From NCBI RefSeq assembly GCF_031755915.1, contig NC_083389.1:15679001-15743000 (forward strand): DNA of 64,000 nt, given 5' to 3'. The notes under the pieces were generated by a model, which saw only the letters and a program-made list of their open reading frames with translations, was not told the DNA's origin and made no database searches. This DNA comes from Ziziphus jujuba. Its lineage: Eukaryota > Streptophyta > Magnoliopsida > Rosales > Rhamnaceae. This document shows positions 23,900 through 34,969 of the stretch, one piece after another. Numbering within the stretch: the stretch's first letter is position 1; each line of letters opens with the position of its first letter. Made by a program: the position numbers and the translations under genes.

Positions 23900-25437
23900 C
23901 TGCAATTCAGAATTAAAAAGATAAATGTCAATACTAGAAATTATTAAACCATTCTAAAAGGAACTGCATACACCAGTGCTGGGTTTATATTGACTTGGAA
24001 ATCTTAATTCTATACAACTCTAAGAACGTAGGGTTTATATTGACTTGGAAATCTTAATTCTATACAACTCTAAGAACGTGAATTTCATTATGAGAGACTT
24101 TGCAACCTATTAAACTCAATTGGATGCAAACCCTTAGAATTGAAAGTAACTTAACAACAAACAACAAGCATAAACTAAGTGTTGAAAGAAAATTTACGAA
24201 GCAATCATCAACACGTGAAACAAGAAATATTAGCTGGTGGACTAAGCAAAATATTTGGGCTGTCATGCATCAAACTGTCATCTTTTATAGGTCATACAGC
24301 TTAATTTACTGTTCTTTGAAAGAAAATCTGAAGAACTGTGTGCATTGTTTTAGATTCCCCTTAACATCAATAATTTCTCATTCACTTCATAGCCACTTCC
24401 TAGGAATTTTTCACTATTTCTCCTACTGTCATGGCTCTAGCTGCTTCATATTTTCAAATCCATATATGGGACATCTAATCTACATTCCAGCCTTCAGAAA
24501 ACTTGAAGTTGGAAAGATTGCCCAAATGATAAAAATTTAACTTTCTTGGCAAAATTGGGATCTCAAGTCCATTTTAACTAAATCCGGAATAAGAATTCAT
24601 ATGCGTCTACTTTACAACAGCTCCACCAAAAGTCTAAATAAATAAACAAAAGAATATAACCCCAAAGAACAAGGAAACCCATGTTCTATAGATACAAAAA
24701 ACAGCACTAAACAGTCAAGCCATATTCAACTAGCAGCAGCTAAAACAAGTGAGCACAATAACCATACAAACAGAAACAGAACCGCCAAAAGAAAGAATAC
24801 CCATTCTCATATCTGATCAACTAAAAGAATCCCAGAAGTTAAAAGCAAAGAATATTCAGATACAGTGATTAGTGACACAGAATTGAAAACCATGTGATTC
24901 CTGATTCTATTCTCCAGAAAGTGAGTATTTGATTGTGCAAATGCATTGCAGAAGAAACAGGAATTAATATCATGGATTCATGTAATATGCATAAAATAAC
25001 AGTAATGATCTAAGTATCTTTTATTTATTTATTTTTTATTTTGCTAAAATCTAAGACGGTTGCAGCCATATAGTTCGATATCCAGTATAGACTTAACACT
25101 GTTTGCAACAATTGAGAACCATTTTCAGCTGCCAATATAAACATATAAATACAAATTTATATACACATAATACCCATATACACATACAGACACAATACAA
25201 TAGTATGCCTGCACGCTAAACTCAATTTTCGCTCTTGGCTTGCAGAGCAAAATAAAGCAAGCAAATTTCCTAGAAAATCAAGCAACTGATACAAACATAA
25301 GCATTAAACCCATAACAGAAATTCTAAGAACATACAAAAAAACACATGTAGAAACCAAACATGAGCAAAACAATAAAAACCCATTAAACAAAAAAGTAAA
25401 TGAAACCCACAAACAAATGGAAGGAGTGGTAAAAAAC
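23900..25437 (-). other. Probable intron in the OXP1 5' leader
   Basis: On the minus strand, ATCTTTCAG|GTTTTTTACC at 25438/25437 makes a donor, and GAATTGCAG|GTTGCATT at 23900/23899 an acceptor 22 bp before the ATG. The 1,538 bp between them is AT-rich and noncoding and contains a 50 bp tandem duplication. The first leader exon would run from 25438 towards a TATATATA near 25,677-25,690. The long plus-strand frame at 24100-24540 is inside this intron and has no recognisable content. Confidence 0.6.
23981..24079. repeat. Near-perfect tandem duplication, unit 50 bp
   Basis: GGGTTTATATTGACTTGGAA, then ATCTTAATTCTATACAACTC, then TAAGAACGT occurs at 23,981-24,029 and 24,031-24,079 without a mismatch. 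The identity indicates a recent event. It lies in the inferred OXP1 leader intron, close to the acceptor. Confidence 0.95.
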
Positions 25438-25699
25438 CTGAAAGATAAACAAGCAAAAGCTAGCCTTTGGATTTGATTCAGAGTGGTTCTGTGGGGCCAG
25501 TAACTATAGAGAGAAAGGAGGAAGAAACACCAAAATAAATTAGGAAAACAAAATCAATGAGGATTCCAATTTCATTCAGCAATCTGCCAATCGGTGTAGC
25601 AGAGAAGTAGTTTTTATTTATTTATTTATTTATTTTTTTTTTGGGTCAATAATAGCATAGGCGTAGTTGGTAGTCACACATATATACACTGTATCTAAT

Positions 25700-26749
25700 T
25701 TCCTCCCTCCGTTTATATATTTGTTACCTTTTTTTTTTTATTTTTATTTTTATTTTTTGGGTTCGAATTAAAAATAATGATAAAAAAGAATATCTCACGT
25801 GCATATTTGTTGGATAGGAAATGATTTGAGGATGGAAATCAAAGGCCTTCACATTGAATTTGTTAATCGTTGTTTCGGTTCATCTGTATTCAGACGGTGT
25901 TTTGGGAATCGTGCAACAGTTTTCTAAATATATTATTTATTTATCTCTCCTAGAAAAGCATATGCAATTATTAATTAAAATAATTATGATATATATATTT
26001 TTTTAATATATACTGTCGAAGTAGGTTAATTGTAATGATGGAGTATTATTTATATTTATGAAAATACAAATTTAAATAATACAAGACACAGGAAAAATAA
26101 ATAATTTATATTTATTATTTATTTTATTTTTTTGGTAATTAATATTCACTGTCATGGTTATGACATTCCTCAATTATTTTTATCTCCTATCAAAAAAAGA
26201 TATAACTAATATACATTTTAAATATTCGATTTTTTTTTTAACATTTATTTGGTGTTTTCTTGAAATACCATTGTTTTTTTTTAATTTTTTATTTTTATCA
26301 CAGACTACTTATAACATTTAACAATAATATTACAACATCAATTGATTGACCGTTTTATTAATTTATTATATATGTTTTCCTGACAGATAAATATATTTTT
26401 ACATATATTTGGCCACGTTGATTTGTTAACAGTATTAAATATATAAATACAGTATTAAAAAAAAATTGGAACATCATTATGGTGAGCTCAATAATGGTGA
26501 TTAAGATATCAAAATTCTATATTGCATTGTGGCTTAAAAATGTACAATAAAAAAAATTATAAAATTGTTTAATTAAAAAAAAATTGAAGAGAAACTTCAA
26601 CACAAAACAGCTAAAAATCCCAGTAATTTTTCTCTTATCTTTCATGGATTTATTTAAAATCCAAAGTTTGATATAATAATAATAACAATAATAATAATAA
26701 GGAGGTTGGATTAAATTCAAGACCCGACCCGGAAAACCGCCAGAGAGAC

Positions 26750-26785
<36 letters not shown>

Positions 26786-27640
26786 GCACAGGTTGGGAAT
26801 TTCGGAAGTGTAGATGGAGAAGAAGATTTTGATTATGGGATTGTTTTTCTTGTTAAGGAATTTTGTTATTTTCTTGGGAAAAATACAAAAATATTAAGCT
26901 TTCTTACACGGAATTTAATCATTTCATCATAAGCTTTCTGTTTCTTCTTCCTCTTCCAAGTCTTCGTTCTTCCTTCCTTTCCTTGTTCATATCCTTGTAT
27001 GAGAAATCGAAATGACTAATAGGGTTTTAGCTTCAGCTTCCTCAACATTTTTTCTTGCTTATTTCATCCTATGATGCTCAAAACCTTGAAGAATGGGTGT
27101 CAAAAAAGAAAATTATACTGCAAATGTACCACTCTGCCACCTTGTTTCTTCTCTCTCCCTCCACTTTCTGCTACTTACTACTCATGAGTTCTGCTAGTCT
27201 GTTTAAAAATTTGGTTGCTTGCTGAAATATATATAATGGGTTTGTTCCCAATTCAGTTTTTCTTTTGAATATTTAATGTGGAAAAAAAAATAAAAATGAG
27301 AAGAATTAATTTCCAAGTTTTACTCTTAATAATTAAGAACCCATCATTTGGTTGGAAAATTCTCACTATTTCAATGCGAATTGTTTTGTGTCTTTGTTTT
27401 TTTCATTGTTATATAATTTGGTTCATTGCAAATCATCTGAATTGATGATCGATGAATTATTATATATTTTTGTTTCCATACTAAGTAAATATAAGTTCTG
27501 AAGCAGAGTTGGATGTAAGCAAGTGGAGTGTTGAGTTTTGAGGGATATGGAAAGCTGGGAGAGGGCTAAAAGCTTGATCTCTAATATGATTATCTTCTCC
27601 TAATTATCCATTTCTTCAAAAAATAATTTTATAGGAGGCC
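25700..27640. other. Intergenic between OXP1 and the ATR3 pseudogene
   Basis: AT-rich, no gene. It includes ATTT repeats near 25,617 and a GA tract at 26,751-26,780. The CT-rich sequence around 26,930-27,180 resembles a plant promoter or leader and may be the remnant of the ATR3 copy's 5' region. Confidence 0.5.
26751..26780. repeat. (GA)n microsatellite
   Basis: About 15 GA units. Such tracts are common in plant leaders; here it precedes the ATR3 pseudogene by about 0.9 kb. Confidence 0.9.
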
Positions 27641-27858
27641 ATGGAAGAAGGACCTAAGCTACTGATATACCATATGCATCTCAGACTGGAAATGTATTGG
27701 ACATGGCAAAACAAGTTGGCCGTGAAGCTGAGCGCAGAGGCTGCCCTGTCAAGCTTCTATCTTCTGCAGAGAAATCAGCATTGGTAAGAAGGAGCACATT
27801 ATGCTGTGTTTGGTCTCAGTGATTCCGGTTACCAGAAATTTAATGTAATGATATATAT

Positions 27859-27901
<43 letters not shown>

Positions 27902-30082
27902 CTCTTTTTCCCTCTCTTTGGTGTCAATCTGTTAGATTTTTATCTATATTGATCATTGAGGGTGGAATATTAAATATTGATGTATTTATTATGACATATA
28001 AAATCTTGAATAAAAATTTGAATTCTGATTTATGATCTTCAAACAAGCTTAGATTGCTTACATTTTGTCTTGTTTATCTCTGTTGTTTTTCTTCAATAGT
28101 TTAACAAGTTATCTGCTTGTAAAATTTATTCTGTATTCGTGGTATAATTTTTGTGGATGTTGTTACATGATTTCTACACAATATAATGTATGTTACAGTG
28201 ATAAAGTTGCTTCGATTGGAATTCATTAGTTATATATGGCTACAGCTTGTTGCGAAGAATCTTGACTGAAGACTTTAGTATCTTGGGGCAACTGCCATAG
28301 TTGAAAGAGGTTTAGGAAATGACCAACACCAAATCAGGGTATGGCTACAGTACACCATAGCTGTAAGTTAATTATTCTCGAACTGACAAAGGGACAGATA
28401 AATATGTTGTTTTAGTTTCACTGGTTTTATTCTTTTTTGAGTTTTGACGGAGTTTGGTTGGGATTTCAATGATTGTGTGTTTGTATAATGTAACTTATAC
28501 GGTTCACAGTGTAGATTAATTTATGAGAAACCCTTTTCCAGCCATTCTTGCAAAAGAAAAAGAGTCTCTGTTGTTTTTCAGTTATTAGTTTTTACCATGG
28601 ATGAAAATTGAATAACTTTTAATTTTCAGTCAAGTTTTCTTGTAGAAACCTTTAGTTTCCTTTCTACAGAGATAGAAGTCTTTACGATGTTTAAATTTGC
28701 ATAGTTCCCTTTCCAAGTTATAAATGTGGTTAGTTTTTACATTCTCTGTTTGTAAGCAATCTTTCTCATCTTAGATTTCCTAAATGAGTTCTTTTTGTAT
28801 TATAACTATGCTGTGCACAAGTAGGTATTTTTTGCCTCTGGATGTCAAACATGAATGCTAGTGAAAATTTTCTTTGGATTCTTTCTTTCCATCTCTTTTC
28901 CTCATCCATTTCTAAATTCATTTGAACATGCTCATGTAGACCCGAAATCAACCATTGACTAAGGGAGGTTGTGGAAAAGATGTGCGCCACTTGGAATTCT
29001 TCAAACATTTAAGTACATAAGTAAACGATTTTAGCAAGGCATACTAGTTCCTCAAAATCGGTTGTTGCTAATTTATTTTGCATTTTATTCAGCAGTATAT
29101 GTTTCTTGTAATAAAACACAAATTTCTGATTAAAGTAGTTTTTCATACATTCTGTTTCATGGGGTTTTGATGAATCAATTAACATAATAGATATACCAAC
29201 TGAATTATTTATTAATGACGTTGAAGTTGGTCGGTTAATAGTTTATTTTTTGGTTGGTAAAAAAGGTTGGCCTTTTAATGAATGAATATAATTTGTTTTT
29301 TTAGCATACAGGTATTGGAGCATTTTCCTTAGTTCAAATGCCGTTTGAATGGCTGGTACAATTGGTTCCTTCTTTGAAAACCAGAGCATTTTCCATATCT
29401 TCCTCTCTTTCAGCTCACCCAAATCAAGTGCACTTAAAACTGTAAATGTAGTATCATTGACAACACCTTATAAAAGGACACGATTGGGGTCTCTGCTGAA
29501 CATGGCTAAGCCAGCTCGATCCTGAGGAATGTATGGCATAAAATACGATTTTTTAAGGCCCATTGTTGATAAGCAACCAAATGAATCACCCATTAATGCC
29601 ATATTATTTTGTTTCTGTCATGATCAGGCACTCATATTCCAATATGGTTTCATAAAGATTCCCCTCCACCGTCACCTACATCTCTTCCTCTCATTCTCAT
29701 TGGACCTGGAACTAGTTGTGCACCTTTCCATGGATTTGTGGAGGAAAGATCCATCCAAAGTGCGACCGATACAAACGACTTTTTTATAGAAAGATTTTTG
29801 GTTGTCTCATTCACAAAATGATGGGGTACTATCAGAAGCAGAAGGGGGAGAGGCTTTTACGTGGCATTCTCAAGAAACCAGCAACAGAAGGTATATGTGC
29901 AGCATAAGATGAAAGAATACAGCCGGAGGCTATGGAATTTGTTGAACCAGGGAGCTGCAGTCTATGTTGCCTGTTCTTCAGCCCAAATGCCCTCAGATGT
30001 ATCATCAGCCTTTAAAGATATTGTTAGATGGCTTAGGGCACTGCATAAGGCTGCTAAGTAGTTTGTAGAAGCATGGACTTGA
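27641..30082 (+). pseudogene. ATR3: Decayed ATR3 (NADPH-dependent diflavin oxidoreductase) gene
   Basis: Pieces of a diflavin reductase appear in order on one strand. The flavodoxin start (YASQTGN, then REAERRGCPVKLLSS) lies at 27,670-27,783. HYAVFGLSDSGYQKFN lies near 27,799-27,846, and VAKNLD..YLGATAIVERGLGN near 28,250-28,330. The FAD-binding stretch with RAFSISSSLSAHPNQVHL is near 29,312-29,430. The NADPH-binding IGPGTSCAPFHGFVEER is near 29,700, and the C-terminus VYVQHKMKEYSRRLWNLLNQ ends FVEAWT at 30,082. Splice sites survive in places (GTAATG donor at 27,847; ACAG acceptor near 28,247), so this is an unprocessed gene copy. It is broken by a frameshift before YASQTGN, internal stops (D-stop-RL-stop-Y), a missing base before the MPFEWL stretch, an early stop at AAK and loss of most middle exons. 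A working ATR3 transfers electrons from NADPH in cytosolic Fe-S assembly; this copy cannot. Confidence 0.9.
27863..27899. repeat. (TA)n microsatellite
   Basis: About 18 AT units in a retained intron of the ATR3 pseudogene. Confidence 0.95.
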
Positions 30083-31641
30083 CCTCTGGTTGAATCTTCA
30101 ATATCATCTAGATAGAAAATAGGCAAGCTTCTGGCTGAAAATTCTAAGAATGGATTTACAGCACTGAGCTAGAAGGCGAAAATACTTTTGGTTATGTATT
30201 ATTTTGGTGAATGTAGAGTCCTTAAGAAGAAAAATTGAGGAATATAATATTAAACGACTCTTACAATTTTTTAGATTTTTGGAAACATTTGACGGAAACA
30301 CACTAACAATTTGCTACCATTGATGGGAAACGTGTTTTTACATTTTTCCTTTTATACGTTTTTACAAAAGAATGAAGAAAATAAACATAATAATAAATAT
30401 TTATTGAAAAAATAAAAATAAAAAATATGATACAAAATATTGTTAAAGAAATTTTAAAAATTTTACCTTTTATATTCAAAGATGTTGTTTAGTAATAACA
30501 TAAAAAAAATATCATTTTTTGTTTTTTGTTTTTTTGGTATTTTGTTTTTTGTTTTTTGGGTAAAAGGAGAAAATACCCCTCGATGATGGTGTTTATTAGA
30601 TTCAATTTTTATTTATTTATTTATTTGTTATTTCTCGTCCTAAAGTACAGCATTTTGTGGTACCAAAATCCACATGTTTTTATGCCTTCGTTTGTGATAA
30701 AAAAGTCCCTGCATACTTCTTCATGACTACGTATCTTTCCTCATTTCCTCGTAATTCTCTGTAAAATGTCCTCCAAACAGTCTTCCCAATATGATTCCTT
30801 TCCCACGTACTTATATATTTTAATTAATTTATAATATTTTGTTACCACCGAACTTTTGGAATTTATGGCTTTGTGATTTTTTTTATATATTATAAGTATT
30901 AGGATCTTTTCTTATAGTAGGCATTGAGTATTTTGTCTTTTTTTTTTCTGACAAAGGATTACATTAAGAAATAATTTTAAACTTTCAGAGGTGATTATTA
31001 GTTATATTTTGTCAATAAAAAGGTAATTAATTATTAGTTATAGAATAATATATCCCATTATAACATAATATTTTATTTTAAAAAATTAGTTTTTATAAGT
31101 TGGTTATTAACTGATTAAGTAAATCAAATTGACATGTTATTTAGTTTGTAATATTTTCCATAAACTCTAAAGTTATATATATATATATATATAGAATTTA
31201 TATTGAAACAACTTTTGTGAAATACCTTTTTTTTTCTAATAAATGTTGAATAATATATTTATATTTCCTTTTTTTAGACTTTAGAAGAGAAAAACTGAAA
31301 TTGTGAAAAAACTGAATATGATCTCAGGCTTCAAACAAGGTCTCTTTTGACATTTTGTGGTTAACATATTAGAGATTACTGTACAACAAAAATACAATTC
31401 AAGGTTTTTCTTTTTCTTTTCTTTTTTTTTAACTAAAAAAAAAAAGGCTTTTCGGTGGGATTCATCAGCCCAAAAATTATTTGAATCAGCGTAGCTCTAA
31501 TATGTTTTTAAAACCTTGTTAAGCATTGCAAATAAAAGAAAATATTTGAGCACCGCAAGATAAAACGAAAGCAAATTGATACAATTAGATATTATAGTAC
31601 CATAAAAGTAAAACTTAATAACAAATGCATGATTAAATTTC
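30083..31641. other. AT-rich intergenic sequence
   Basis: No gene or recognisable element. Homopolymer and ATTT/TA runs only, including a TA tract near 31,170-31,192. Confidence 0.6.
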
Positions 31642-31810
31642 AAATAGTTCTATATATATATATATATTATTTTTTTTTGACTAATTACATGTTTCTAGAT
31701 ATTTTTTTATCCTTCGATAGATTCGAATAGATTCGAATCCAACGTAAAAAAACATAGATAGGATTGCTTTTACCAACTCAGCTACCACATTCGTTTAAAT
31801 AGTTCTATAT
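31642..31810 (-). mobile_element. tRNA-derived SINE with 14 bp target-site duplication
   Basis: AAATAGTTCTATAT occurs at 31642-31655 and 31797-31810, bracketing a 141 bp body on the minus strand. The body begins near AAACGAATGTGGTAGCTGAG. It carries an RNA polymerase III A-box-like TAGCTGAGTTGGTAAAAGC (complement of about 31,766-31,784) and, some 30 bp on, a B-box-like GGATTCGAATC (complement of 31,730-31,740). It ends in an A-rich tail with AT repeats next to the left duplication. Promoter boxes, tail and duplication together are diagnostic of a SINE. The near-duplicated ATTCGAAT beside the B box is a small internal oddity. Confidence 0.88.
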
Positions 31811-32843
31811 TTGTACAAATTAAAAATTTACTAAGAAAATTATACTATTAATTAAAACTACTTAAATAATTATGCTACATAATTTTATTTTCTATAGTTT
31901 CATTACAATTTTTGTTATAAGTGATAATTTTGACACGAAGATAAGCATGTAGAGGTTTTAGTTTTATTTTTAATTATATGTTAATATTTCTTTTGTAAAA
32001 TGAAATATAAGACATTTTATATATTTGTCTTAATAGTTAAATATTTTGGAGTTCAGATCTTCCGAGTAAATTCATGTTGGACAATTTTAGCGGGAAAAAG
32101 GAAAAAAAAAAAAAAAACAGAGTTTATGTTGGTCAATTGTGGCACCATAATTTAACTTTTGTTTATCTTTGAACATTTTTTAACCTGTCCAATATGCAAT
32201 AATATATTTGTAGAACATTTTAATTTCAGAAATTACAAAACTATCCCACTGTATTTCATTTTTGTACATATGTGTCCTTTTAAAAAAAAAAAATTCATCT
32301 GTAAAAAAAAAATCACATTTACATGTAAACGTTACTCAATTAAATTGTATTCTACATATTCTTATTCTTTTTTTTTTTTCTATGATTTCTGAATTCTCAA
32401 TATTTTATTTTATTCTTTTGTATGGATTTGAGACCCCAAGTCTCAATAATTTTCTTTTTGTAGAAATCCCAAGTCTGAATATAAAAAATAATAATAATAA
32501 TAATAATAAATAAATAAAAAGGAAGAAGTTGGGCTTGAAAATGAGGCCCGACGACCCGGTTTGGTTAGATGGACCAAACGGGAAAAGAGAGTGAAAATGC
32601 AAGAGGCGCGTTAAAAAGCAAACATTATAGGTGGCTCCGTCACATCGAGCCGTTGATGTAGAATCTAACGGCTGTGGTAATCTTCAGTTATTTATTTATT
32701 TATTTATTTATTTCTGGCTTTTCTAGGATAAATGGGTTACAAGCCTCTCAGACAGACCCAGCAGAAGAAGAAGAAGGAAGAAGAAATTAGAGAAAAAAAA
32801 AAAAAAAAAAAAGCTTCAGAGAGAGAGGTTCGAAGGGAAAATC

Positions 32844-32848
<5 letters not shown>

Positions 32849-32889
<41 letters not shown>
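32849..32889. repeat. (GA)n microsatellite
   Basis: About 20 GA units, probably in the 5' leader or promoter of the DUF1639 gene. Confidence 0.9.
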
Positions 32890-32893
<4 letters not shown>

Positions 32894-33071
32894 CCGAAAC
32901 CCAGAAGGGAAAGTAGATGACAAACAGAGAAACAGAGAGAAAAAAGAAAGTTCAGAGACGCAGAGGATGGGAATTCAGAAGGGGTAGAGAATAAGATTAA
33001 GAAGAACAAGAAGACGATCTAGGATTCCTTCTTTTTGTTTTCTCGTTCAACAATTTTGTTGTCTCTTGGGA

Positions 33072-33107
<36 letters not shown>

Positions 33108-33171
33108 TTGGTTTTTTTTTTTTCTGTTTTTGTTTGATTCTCTGACTCAGAATTGTCCCATTGTAAGCTCT

Positions 33172-33260
33172 TTCTTCTTCTTCTTCTTCTTCTTCTTTTT
33201 CATCCATCTTCTTCTTCTTCTTCTTCTTCTTCTTCTTCTTTCTCATCCATCTTCTTCTTC
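33172..33260. repeat. Interrupted (TTC)n block
   Basis: Three TTC runs are separated by CATCCATC. The CATCCATC-TTC unit recurs, so the block probably grew by local duplication. Confidence 0.9.
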
Positions 33261-33694
33261 AAGTCTCTGTTCTTCATTTCTTTCACATCTCTTTTCTGGG
33301 GATTCTTTGTCTTAACCAGTCTGTTGTTTGACTTTCAGGGTAGATTTGAGAAGGATTCGCTTTCCGATTTGTCCGTTACAGTCATAGATCTTGAGGTTAG
33401 ATGAGATTTTTTTTTTATGTTTCTTTTTCAGTTTTTTCTTCTTCTGGGTTTTCTTTTCGGAGTTAAAACCTGAGGAAGAAAACCCAAAATTTTCCATTTT
33501 TCTGGCTTACCCACATCTCAGCTCCTTTGGTTTAAGGAAGAAAATTCAAGTGGGTATTTTGAAAATTCATATTTTTCCCAACTCAAAACTTTGACAATTT
33601 CTTTGATTTTTTAACTTCTGGGTCTCAGGGGAAAAAAAATAAATAAATAAATAAAAATAAAAATAACTGACGGAACTCTCTGTGCTTTTCAGAT

Positions 33695-34969
33695 ATGGAG
33701 ACGGAGGAGAGGAATCAAAGAGCGTGCAAGGCTTCGGAACCCGAATTTTTCTTACAGTGGGGAAACAAAAAGAGGCTCAGATGCGTAAGAGTTAAAGGCT
33801 CAGATGTTGCAGAAAGATTCGGTGGTGGTGGGATTAGGAGGAAAATCTCATCGTCTCGGATTGATCGGTGTTTGGTCACTGCTTCCGACAAGGAAATCTC
33901 TCACCATCTTCAACCCAATCGCCTCACCAGGTGAAGGACAATTTTTTTTTCGAGACATCTTGTTTCTTTTTCCCACCCTCTGTTTGGTTCCTGAGAAACA
34001 AACTGGATAAGGAATGGGGAAAAAAAAAAATAGAGAAAGAAAAAAAGAAGAAGCTCTCTTTTTGTGATTTCTAAGGTGTAGAGAAAAAGTCATCCAAATT
34101 GGGGCTCTTCTTTGGAGCTTGGATTTTGGTTTCCTTGGATCTCAAGTAATAACTTATCTATACCCCTTTTTTCCCCAACTACCCCGACCAATTTTCTCAA
34201 CTATAAATTGTTAAGAGGGAAAAAAAAAAAATTTTTGGGTCTATTTGTTTTTAATTTCAGGAATTCTGAGGGGGCTACACTCCGGTCTGGTTCAGTCGAC
34301 AACCACCGGAAATCATCCTCGTCGCCGGAGAAGGAGGACAGGTTCTATACCACCAGAGGCTCAGTGGGTTTGGAAGAGAATGGAAATGGGAAGGTTTCAG
34401 GGGATGGACATAATAATAATAGAGAGGATAGAGGGCTGGTGTGGCCTAAGCTTTATATCACTTTGTCAAGCAAAGAGAAAGAGGAAGATTTCATGGCCAT
34501 GAAAGGTTGTAAGCTTCCTCAAAGGCCTAAGAAAAGGGCCAAGACCGTCCAAAGGAGCTTACTTGTAAGTCCTTCCAGTTTCTATTTTCCGTGATCCGGC
34601 TTTGTAAAAGTTTTCTATTTTCTGTGATCTGGGTTTGTTCTTGTTTTGAATGGTTTTGATTGTTTTTGTTTTTTTGAATTTGGTTTTTGGTGGTTGTAGC
34701 TGGTGAGTCCAGGCGCGTGGCTGACTGATATGTGTCAAGAAAGATATGAAGTCAGAGAAAAGAAAAGTTCTAAGAAAGTATGTGGAAATTTTTTATTTTT
34801 TATTTTTTATCTGGTTTTCTTTCTAATTTTACTTTTAATATTTTTCTTCTTTGAAATTCTCAATGATTTTTGGATGAATTTTTATGTTTCTGTTTTCCCT
34901 GTTTGTTTGGTGAAGCAGAGGCCAAGAGGACTGAAGGCTATGGGTAGTATGGAAAGCGAATCAGAATGA
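33695..34969 (+). CDS. DUF1639 family protein, 222 aa
   Basis: Four exons, 33695-33930, 34261-34564, 34700-34777 and 34919-34969, have GT-AG borders and join in frame. The N-terminal half is polar and Ser/Gly/Asn-rich. The conserved core spans exons 2-4: VWPKLYITLSSKEKEEDFMA, then KLPQRPKKRAKTVQRSLL, then VSPGAWLTDMCQERYEVREK, then KRPRGLKAMGSMESESE at the C-terminus. This is the hallmark of the plant DUF1639 family. Molecular function is unknown; the Lys/Arg clusters suggest nuclear or nucleic-acid association, which is inference. A leader exon 33339-33395 with an intron before 33693 is likely. The 3' half has a degenerate duplicate at about 39,281-39,480. In Arabidopsis the matching gene, as I recall, is At3g03880. 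Confidence 0.93.

Larger units (their letters stand above)
31811..33338. other. Intergenic and promoter side of the DUF1639 gene
   Basis: AT-rich to about 32,520, then more GC-rich with a GA tract at 32,849-32,889 and a TTC-repeat block at 33,172-33,260. The latter part is probably promoter and 5' leader of the DUF1639 gene, with an acceptor at 33,337-33,338 and a short leader exon 33,339-33,395. Confidence 0.55.

Noticed and set aside
24100..24540. 146-codon plus-strand open frame
   Set aside because: It lies antisense inside the inferred OXP1 leader intron, with no recognisable motif.
31766..31788. tRNA gene suggested by the A- and B-box-like motifs
   Set aside because: The sequence cannot form a full cloverleaf with an acceptor stem, and it is followed by an A-rich tail and flanked by a target-site duplication, so a SINE explains it.
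33130..33404. Leu/Ser-rich frames over the TTC repeats
   Set aside because: They arise from the trinucleotide repeat in the DUF1639 leader; the real start at 33695 is spliced downstream.
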